A stretch of 27,188 bases of DNA from CAYVFC01 sp964450715 (GTDB lineage Bacteria > Myxococcota_A > Polyangia > Polyangiales > JAFGIB01). The notes under the pieces were generated by a model. The model was given only the letters and a program-made list of their open reading frames with translations, was not told the DNA's origin and ran no database searches. Positions 6,130 through 12,489 of this stretch are shown here, in pieces (position 1 is the stretch's first letter; every line of letters begins with the position of its first letter). The stretch spans positions 1-27,188 of the forward strand of contig CAYVFC010000109.1 in assembly GCA_964450715.1 (NCBI GenBank), written 5' to 3'. The position numbers were made by a program, and so were the translations under genes.

Positions 6130-7458
6130 TTACTGCAAGCACCAGAGATTGACCATCTTGATCTCCCTGGTGCTGTCCTCGTAGAAATCGGTCCAACTGA
6201 TGGCGGCCCTCAGGTCCGAACTCACGCCAAGCGTCGTCCTGCCGCCCGAGATCGAGGCCTCGTACACGTCGCTGCTTGCCTGCACGTTACCGTACGGGTC
6301 CAGGAACATCACGCGAATCATCCCGCGGGGACCGGCCGAGCCCGATACCGTGGCCCGGTAGGCGACCATGAACCCCGTGAGCACCTTCGCGATCGAGGCA
6401 CCGCTTCCCAGCTCCGGATCGGATACCAGCTCCAGGTCCTTCTGCCCGAGTCCGGCCCCCGTTACGGAACGAAAGCGGACCTGCCCGCCGGCCCCGGACG
6501 GCGCAAGCGAGTACACGATTGCGCCCTCGTTGTCGCCGAACGCCGCCGCGGCCGATCCGTAGAGCCCGGCGTCGCTGCTGAGAACCTCCGGGGGGCCTTG
6601 GGGCTGCCCGGTCTCATCCAGCAGCTGCACGACCAGCTCCGAGACGTCGCCGTCGGCTTTGTAGAGCAGCATCGCCCTGTTCTCGTCCAGGGAGGCGAGG
6701 TCCAGGGCGTTGAAAGACAGCTCATTCGACTCCCGTACGACGCGCGCCTGCGCCAGGGGCTCACCCGCGAGCGATATCTGCCTCGCGACCAGGGCCTGCG
6801 TCCCGGCATAAACGTCCTTCTCCACCCAGGCGACCAGCATCGATTCCCCCATCGGCACCATGGCCAGCTCTTGCTCGACCCTGTCGTTTTCGCTCACCTG
6901 GAAGGGCTCCGCCGGCACGAGCTCCTCCCCGGACACGTAGACCGCAGACCTCACCTCGAACGAGTCGCGCCTGTCCACCCACAGCAGCAGCCACCCGCCG
7001 TCGCCCGCGCCGATCGGCGAGCTGCCGATGGAGTGGCACTCGTCCTGGAGGCTGAAGGTCTCCGGCTCGAAGTCCCGGCTATCGAGCTCGAAAACGAGCA
7101 ACCGGTCCAGGCAGTCCCCCGGGCCTTTGCTGATCGAGGCGAAGAGGTTTGCGGACGAATCCACGGCCAGCTGCGCCACGGGGCTCGTCTCCTCGTGGTC
7201 GGATGCCAGCAGGGCGACCTCCTCGTCCAGGGCGCAGCACCTTCCCACGCAATCCCCGGCGTCCCGCACCTCCACCGCCGCGTCCTCGCCCGGCGTCTCG
7301 GGCTCCCATCCCGCGTCCTCGCCCGCGTCTACCGCACCGGCGTCGTACCCGGCGTCCCAATCATATACCGGCTCCTCGCCCTCGCAGCTACACCCCGAGG
7401 CGAGCAGTGCACCCGATATCGCGACAGAAGAAACGAGAAAAAGCGCCAGACGGCCCAT
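6130..7458 (-). CDS. Secreted lipoprotein with propeller-like repeats
   Basis: The function is not recognised. The start at ATG 7458 is chosen because it puts a proper lipoprotein signal at the N-terminus (MGRLALFLVSS...LLASGC, lipidated Cys23); an earlier start at 7512 would add 18 residues without signal character. Mature residues 24-60 are an Asp-Ala-Gly linker (DAGYDAGAVDAGEDAG), typical of myxobacterial surface lipoproteins. From about residue 75 the 442-aa protein shows recurrent strand pairs of about 50 residues (GGWLLLWVDRR, ESMLVAWVEKD, RAMLLYKADGD, GAIVYSLAPSG, FMVAYRATVSG, RAAISWTDFYED), as in beta-propellers. It has few cysteines, unlike the neighbouring secreted proteins. It is transcribed divergently from the gene at 7593, with 134 bp between them. 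A surface-exposed binding role is a guess. Confidence 0.75.
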   Translation of the reverse strand: MGRLALFLVSSVAISGALLASGCSCEGEEPVYDWDAGYDAGAVDAGEDAGWEPETPGEDAAVEVRDAGDCVGRCCALDEEVALLASDHEETSPVAQLAVDSSANLFASISKGPGDCLDRLLVFELDSRDFEPETFSLQDECHSIGSSPIGAGDGGWLLLWVDRRDSFEVRSAVYVSGEELVPAEPFQVSENDRVEQELAMVPMGESMLVAWVEKDVYAGTQALVARQISLAGEPLAQARVVRESNELSFNALDLASLDENRAMLLYKADGDVSELVVQLLDETGQPQGPPEVLSSDAGLYGSAAAAFGDNEGAIVYSLAPSGAGGQVRFRSVTGAGLGQKDLELVSDPELGSGASIAKVLTGFMVAYRATVSGSAGPRGMIRVMFLDPYGNVQASSDVYEASISGGRTTLGVSSDLRAAISWTDFYEDSTREIKMVNLWCLQ

Positions 7459-7556
7459 CGATGAGGCAAGTTTACCGCGCCGCTGATAACAATTCCACGC
7501 GGTCAGGGCCATTTTCCGGTACTTCGGGCCTGGCCGCCCTACCGGGGGATGGCGTT

Positions 7557-7586
7557 TTTACAAGCCGACCCAATACGAGCTATAAT
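7557..7586 (+). promoter_or_regulatory. Sigma70-type promoter for a leaderless mRNA
   Basis: TTTACA (7557-7562) and a consensus TATAAT (7581-7586) are separated by 18 bp. Transcription would begin 6-7 bases after the -10 box, at about 7592-7593, which is the A of the ATG of the next gene. No Shine-Dalgarno precedes that ATG, so the mRNA is probably leaderless. Confidence 0.65.
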
Positions 7587-7592
7587 CCTGGA

Positions 7593-9386
7593 ATGAAAAA
7601 GAAATACTTGGTATGGGCTGGCTCGTTTTTTCTCGTTCTCTCCATGGCCGGATGCGGCGATGACGACGGCGGACCGGGACCCGCGCCCGAACCGGGCGGC
7701 GGTGAGGACGCCGCCATGCCCGACGGCGGGCCGGCGGTAGACGCCGGGGCCCCGAACGACGCGGGAGGCGCGGGAGGCTCGGGGGGTGAGATCGTCGGCG
7801 TCGGCGGCGACGGCGGTAACGGCGGTAACGGCGGCAGTGCCGGCATGGCCGGGAGCGCCGGACAAGCAGGCTTGGCCGGAAGCGGTGGGAGGGACGGCGG
7901 CGTCGATGCCGACCTGGCCGACGCCGGGTTGGACGCTGGCATTGACGCGGCGGTTCCCAGGGAGTGGCTATGCCCCAAAGCCATCTGGTACGACGGAATC
8001 TGCGACTGCGGATGCGGGGGCACCGACCTCGACTGTACGCGGGACAGCTGCATAGACCCGGGATGCCTGAACGACGGCTGCGACGCCTGCTTTGCCGCCA
8101 CCAGCGAATGGATGGTGTGCGAGGAGCAGCTCTGGCAATGCGATGACGCCCTTACCGAAGACCTGGTCTGCGATTGCGGCTGCGGAGCTCCCGACCCGGC
8201 CTGCCACGGCGGCGGCTGTATCGAGCCAGGGTGCCGCAGGGCCGCCTGCGACGCGCGCCACGACGCGGACGGCAACCCGCTTCCCAAGAACCCCACTGGC
8301 TATCTCTGCCCGCTGGGCTCGTTCGGCGGAGGCGACGGGTGCGACTGCGGGTGCGGCATCCCGGACCCGGACTGCGTGTCCGGAGGCTGCACCTCGCCCA
8401 GATGCAACGCGGTGGACTGCGACAACTGCCACGACGAATACAGGCGGCCCGTCACCTGCGGCGATTACACCCGCTGGACGTGCGACTACGCTCGGTACGG
8501 CGACGGCGAGTACTGCGACTGCGGGTGCGGCATCCCGGACCCGGACTGCGGTGGAGACGGCTGCACGGACGGAAGCTGCTATGAACCGGCTTGTGATCGG
8601 TGTCACAACTGCCCGGCCGACAATCCGAGCTGCAACGGAATCGGAACCGTGGGCGACATCGTGGCGTGTAACAAGACGGTGCCCGCTGACTGGAATTGCG
8701 CATACTCCGACTACGGCACGGGCAACGGCTGCGACTGCGGATGCGCCGTCAAGGATCCCGATTGCACGGGCGGTTGGTGCCCTGGTTCCGGCTGCTCCAA
8801 CCCGGGGTGCGATGTCTGCCACCAGGGCTTGCTGATGTACTCCGACTGCGGCAACTGGACCTGCGATCCGTCGCACTACAACAGCAAGCTCAGCAACGAC
8901 TGCGACTGCGGGTGCGGCACCTTCGACCCGGACTGCAAGGCCGCCTACTGCACCGGGGTCGGTTGCGAGGAGCCCACCTGCGATTACTGTATGAAGGTCC
9001 TGTCCAGCGAGCCGGACGGAGGCGCCGGCACGCCCCAGAGGGTCCCCTGCGGATCGTGGGCCTGCGACGACAAGTACTACGGCAACGGCGGGCTCTGCGA
9101 CTGCGGGTGCGGCGCGCTCGACCCTGACTGCGGCGACGAGGGCTGCTCCGCGGCGGGCTGCCAGGACAATGCCTGCGACGTCTGCATGAGCAGCCCGGGC
9201 AACATGATGCGCTGCTACTTCTGGAACTGCCCCGAGGAGACCTACGGCGACGGCGAGTGCGACTGCGGGTGCGGCGCGCCCGATATAGATTGTACGGCGG
9301 GCGGATGCATCCAGCCCGGTTGCATGGACTACGCGGCGTGCGCCGTCTGCCGCGATCCCTTCGGCAGGTCGGTTCCTTGCCCCTGA
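7593..9386 (+). CDS. Lipoprotein with eight CDCGCG cysteine-rich repeats
   Basis: The function is not recognised. ATG 7593 is chosen because it directly follows a strong promoter and gives a lipoprotein signal (MKKKYLVWAG...VLSMAGC, Cys21). The frame extends upstream to 7149, but that part lacks any signal and is antisense to the neighbouring lipoprotein. Residues 22-122 are a Gly/Ala/Asp linker, including GGNGGNGGSAGMAG. Residues 124-597 hold eight repeats, about 59 residues apart on average. Each has the pattern W-x-C, then CDCGCG-x2-D-x-D-C-x4-C-x3-C-x4-C-x2-C and a final Cys, giving 9-10 cysteines per unit. The even cysteine count and extracellular location favour disulfide-bonded modules; the Asp residues could also bind metal. 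I do not know a named family for this unit. The array ends at the stop with no C-terminal anchor. Seven units keep CDCGCG; the fifth has CDCGCA. Confidence 0.88.
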   Translation: MKKKYLVWAGSFFLVLSMAGCGDDDGGPGPAPEPGGGEDAAMPDGGPAVDAGAPNDAGGAGGSGGEIVGVGGDGGNGGNGGSAGMAGSAGQAGLAGSGGRDGGVDADLADAGLDAGIDAAVPREWLCPKAIWYDGICDCGCGGTDLDCTRDSCIDPGCLNDGCDACFAATSEWMVCEEQLWQCDDALTEDLVCDCGCGAPDPACHGGGCIEPGCRRAACDARHDADGNPLPKNPTGYLCPLGSFGGGDGCDCGCGIPDPDCVSGGCTSPRCNAVDCDNCHDEYRRPVTCGDYTRWTCDYARYGDGEYCDCGCGIPDPDCGGDGCTDGSCYEPACDRCHNCPADNPSCNGIGTVGDIVACNKTVPADWNCAYSDYGTGNGCDCGCAVKDPDCTGGWCPGSGCSNPGCDVCHQGLLMYSDCGNWTCDPSHYNSKLSNDCDCGCGTFDPDCKAAYCTGVGCEEPTCDYCMKVLSSEPDGGAGTPQRVPCGSWACDDKYYGNGGLCDCGCGALDPDCGDEGCSAAGCQDNACDVCMSSPGNMMRCYFWNCPEETYGDGECDCGCGAPDIDCTAGGCIQPGCMDYAACAVCRDPFGRSVPCP

Positions 9387-9422
9387 AGAGCCGCGCCTTC
9401 TCCCCGTGGCAAAACGGCCCCG

Positions 9423-9454
9423 TTGAAAGGAGATTGGGCTCGACGTCTTATAAG
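9423..9454 (+). promoter_or_regulatory. Candidate promoter for the Cys-rich gene at 9521
   Basis: TTGAAA (9423-9428) and TATAAG (9449-9454) are separated by 20 bp, which is longer than ideal. It would start an mRNA near 9461, leaving a leader of about 60 nt before ATG 9521. This is weak evidence. Confidence 0.25.
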
Positions 9455-9520
9455 GTTATGGTTGCTCTCGGGAAAGCCTATACGAGGAGTTGCACCGAAA
9501 TCGAGTTGGCAGGTCTTGAT

Positions 9521-12349
9521 ATGCATGTAACCCGCGTCGCCGCCCTTTCCTTGCTCGTCTGTCTTTCCATCACCGGCGCCGAAGCCTGTGGGGGCAACGA
9601 GGGCTCCCGCTATCCCTCCGGCTACGGCGACTTCCCCGACGGGGACAGCGGCTACGACGAAGGGCCCGACGGCGGCGACGATGCGGGATATGGGGACGGC
9701 GGCGGCGATGAGAGGGACACGGACGGCGGCATGAACGCACCCGACGCCGGTCCCGAGCCTTGCATCGTGGCGGCTTGCGCCGCGACCGGGAATGATTGCC
9801 TCTTGGCGGTCTGTAACCCGGAGACGGGCGAGTGCGAGGTACGACCCGTGCCGGACGGAACGGCCTGCGGAGATCGCAACAACAACCAGTGCACCGCGCC
9901 GGACACCTGCCAGGCGGGCGCGTGCCGAGCGAACCACGCGCCCGCGGGTGCGCTCTGCGGAATTCAGGGCGTCGAGTGCCAGAAGAACGATACCTGCGAC
10001 GGCGAGGGACGCTGCACGATCAACGGCCCTTCGGCCGAAGGCACCCCTTGCGGGGACAGGGGCGTGCCCTGCCACGTCGACGATGTCTGCGACGGAAAAG
10101 GAACCTGCATCGACAACGGACACGCCGAAGAAGGCTCATCCTGCGGCGACCCGACCGACAACGAGTGCGACAATCCCGACACCTGCAATAAGTACGGAAG
10201 ATGCCTGGACAACTTCGAGCCGCCGAACACCCCTTGCGGAGACCATGGCCTGGAGTGCAGCCTGGACGACTTCTGCAACGGCGGCGGGGTCTGCGAAAAT
10301 GGCGGCTACGCCGAGGAGGGAACGCCCTGCGGCGACCCGTCGGAAAGCGAGTGCAATCACCCGGATACCTGTAATGATAGCGGCGACTGCCTCGACAATC
10401 TGGAACCGGTAAACACGCCCTGCGGCAGTCAGAACGACAGTGCGTGCGGCAATCCCGACACCTGCGACGCCAGCGGTGAATGCCTGGACAACTTCGAGCC
10501 GCCGAACACCCCTTGCGGAGACCAAGGCACCCCGTGTCGTTTCGACGACTTCTGCGACGGCGGAGGGACTTGCCTCGACAAGGGTTTCTGGACGGAAGGC
10601 ACTCCCTGCGGAAGCTCTCTGGATACCGAGTGCGACAACCCCGACACCTGCAACGCCAGCGGCTCGTGCCTGGACAACTTCACGCCGCCGGGCGTTGGCT
10701 GCGGGGACGGGAGCGACACGGAGTGCGATAACCCGGACAGCTGCAACGGGGCAGGAGCCTGCGTCGCAAACCATGAACCTGCCGGCTTCGCCTGCGGCGA
10801 CCCGAGCGACACCGAGTGCGACAACCCCGATACCTGCAACGGCGGGGGGGCGTGCCTAGCAAACCACGAACCGGCGGACGCCCCCTGCGGAGACCAGGGT
10901 ATCGACTGCCGCGTGGACGATGCCTGCGACGGGTCGGGCGGATGCACGGACAATGGCCTGAGCCCACCGGAAACGCCCTGCGGGGATCCCACGGACGGCG
11001 AGTGCGACAACCCGAATACCTGCGGCGAGCTTGGCGAATGCCTCGACAACCACGAACCGATCGGCGCGCCTTGCGGAGATCACGATGTCGACTGCCACAA
11101 CGATGACGCTTGCGACGGTTTGGGCGGATGCACGGACAACGGGCCGGCTGTGGCCGGGGCTCCTTGCGGCAATCCCGGCGACGGCGAATGCGACGACCCC
11201 GACACCTGCAACGGCGCAGGATCGTGCCTGGACAACCTCGAACCGTTCGGCTCTCCCTGCGGTACCCAGGGCGTCGAGTGCCAGAAGAACGATACCTGCG
11301 ACGGCAAGGGCGGCTGTACCGACAACGGGCTGGCCGATAGCGGAACGCCGTGCGGCGACCAGGGGGTATGGTGCCACTTTAACGACGCCTGCGACAACCA
11401 GGGGAATTGCCTGGATAACGGCCTTGCCGAACCGGGAACGGCTTGCGGCAGCCTGCTGGATACCGAGTGCGACAACCCGAATTCCTGCGATGCCTACGGG
11501 GAATGCCTGGACAACTTCGAACCGTTCGGCTCTCCCTGCGGTATCCAGGGCGTCGAGTGCCAGAAGAACGATACCTGCGACGGCAAAGGCGGTTGTACCG
11601 ACAACGGGCCGACCGATAGCGGAACGCCGTGCGGTGACCAGGGTATGCAGGACCTGTGCCTGGAAGATGATTCCTGTACCGATGGAGGGGTTTGTTTCGA
11701 TAATGGCATCACGCCCGACTGCAAGGCCACCGTGACCGGATCCTTGGTCGACGACACCGGGAATCCGTTCCCGGGTATTGTCGTGGAGGTCATGGGCATC
11801 GATCCGCCGAGCAGCACGTCCACCGGTCTGCTCGGCGATTTCTCTCTGCTCGCGCCCATGGGAGTGGAGGTGCTTTTTCGTTTCGGGGATGCGGCCGGCT
11901 ACTGGGGAGAGATCGAGGTGGCGACCTTTCTTCCGCCCGATCTCGATCTGGGCACGCATTACTTATTGAGCGACGCCCTGGTGGAGGAAGAGCTGGGAGG
12001 CGTCGCGGGGCTCGATCCCATCGATCCGGCAAAGGGAATCGTCATCGTCGGCTTCCTCGGCACTTCGGGCCTGGGAGGGGAGTCCGCGAGCCTGAGCGCG
12101 GCCAGCGCGCCGGCTTTCACGCGGGACGACGCGGGTACCTACGTCGTATCGCTTACCGATCCGCCCGCGCTGCTGGCCGGCGGCGGAGCCGAGCTTTTGT
12201 TCATCAACGTGGAGGTCGGCGCCACCACCGTCACGGTCGCGGGAGCCAGTGGCGTGAACAACTGCGCGCTCGCCGCCGCTTCCGTCACAGACTGGCCCGT
12301 GATCGCGCATACCATCACCTGGGTCGACGTTGCCTGCACGCCGCCTTAA
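9521..12349 (+). CDS. Secreted protein with about 20 Cys-rich units and a C-terminal carboxypeptidase-regulatory-like domain
   Basis: The product has 942 aa from ATG 9521. This start gives a signal peptide (MHVTRVAALSLLVCLSITG then AEAC) and a weak ribosome site (AGG, 7-nt gap). The cleavage site can be read as signal peptidase I (AEA) or as a poor lipobox before Cys23. Residues 24-80 are Gly/Asp-rich. Residues about 80-735 contain roughly 20 units of about 32 residues. They come in two flavours: 'PCGD....ECDNPDTCNG.G.CL.N.EP' and 'PCGD.G..C...D.CDG.G.C.DNG'. Residues 736 to about 815 (TVTGSLVDDTGNPFPGIVVEV...) match a carboxypeptidase regulatory-like beta-sandwich, and the last 125 residues look like a further beta-rich domain. 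The layout is that of a long rigid stalk with a terminal globular head, suggesting an adhesin. Binding partner unknown. Confidence 0.85.
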   Translation: MHVTRVAALSLLVCLSITGAEACGGNEGSRYPSGYGDFPDGDSGYDEGPDGGDDAGYGDGGGDERDTDGGMNAPDAGPEPCIVAACAATGNDCLLAVCNPETGECEVRPVPDGTACGDRNNNQCTAPDTCQAGACRANHAPAGALCGIQGVECQKNDTCDGEGRCTINGPSAEGTPCGDRGVPCHVDDVCDGKGTCIDNGHAEEGSSCGDPTDNECDNPDTCNKYGRCLDNFEPPNTPCGDHGLECSLDDFCNGGGVCENGGYAEEGTPCGDPSESECNHPDTCNDSGDCLDNLEPVNTPCGSQNDSACGNPDTCDASGECLDNFEPPNTPCGDQGTPCRFDDFCDGGGTCLDKGFWTEGTPCGSSLDTECDNPDTCNASGSCLDNFTPPGVGCGDGSDTECDNPDSCNGAGACVANHEPAGFACGDPSDTECDNPDTCNGGGACLANHEPADAPCGDQGIDCRVDDACDGSGGCTDNGLSPPETPCGDPTDGECDNPNTCGELGECLDNHEPIGAPCGDHDVDCHNDDACDGLGGCTDNGPAVAGAPCGNPGDGECDDPDTCNGAGSCLDNLEPFGSPCGTQGVECQKNDTCDGKGGCTDNGLADSGTPCGDQGVWCHFNDACDNQGNCLDNGLAEPGTACGSLLDTECDNPNSCDAYGECLDNFEPFGSPCGIQGVECQKNDTCDGKGGCTDNGPTDSGTPCGDQGMQDLCLEDDSCTDGGVCFDNGITPDCKATVTGSLVDDTGNPFPGIVVEVMGIDPPSSTSTGLLGDFSLLAPMGVEVLFRFGDAAGYWGEIEVATFLPPDLDLGTHYLLSDALVEEELGGVAGLDPIDPAKGIVIVGFLGTSGLGGESASLSAASAPAFTRDDAGTYVVSLTDPPALLAGGGAELLFINVEVGATTVTVAGASGVNNCALAAASVTDWPVIAHTITWVDVACTPP
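11240..11644 (+). repeat. Near-identical ~125-bp direct repeats within the Cys-rich gene
   Basis: About 125 bp starting at 11240 recurs from 11519 with only a handful of substitutions, offset by 279 bp (93 codons, about three protein units). A shorter related stretch is near 9959-10020. The high DNA identity indicates recent duplication or gene conversion rather than old divergence. Confidence 0.75.
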
Positions 12350-12356
12350 AGGGCGT

Positions 12357-12373
12357 CCCCCAAAAGGGGGGGG
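12357..12373. terminator. Possible bidirectional hairpin between convergent genes
   Basis: CCCCC-AAAA-GGGGG follows the stop at 12349 and lies between convergent genes. No T-run follows on either strand, so it is only a weak terminator candidate. The rest of the 140-bp gap shows nothing recognisable. Confidence 0.35.
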
Positions 12374-12489
12374 CATGCAGCCAGCCTGCGTAGCATGAGG
12401 CATATCATGGCTACACAGATCAATGTATTGCTGGTTTGTACCTTCTCGAACTGCAAACAGATCCGCCAACCGCGATTCTTTCGGCCGGT

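Noticed and set aside
6064..7464. Plus-strand open frame of 466 codons opposite the propeller-like lipoprotein
   Set aside because: Arg/His/Gly-rich composition with no domain; the minus-strand frame has a clear lipoprotein signal.
7149..7592. Upstream extension of the CDCGCG lipoprotein frame
   Set aside because: The extra 148 residues are Pro/Arg-rich antisense sequence and would bury the lipoprotein signal; the promoter lies at 7557-7586.
10856..11959. Minus-strand open frame opposite the 942-residue Cys-rich protein
   Set aside because: Antisense of the repeat array, without any start signal or domain.
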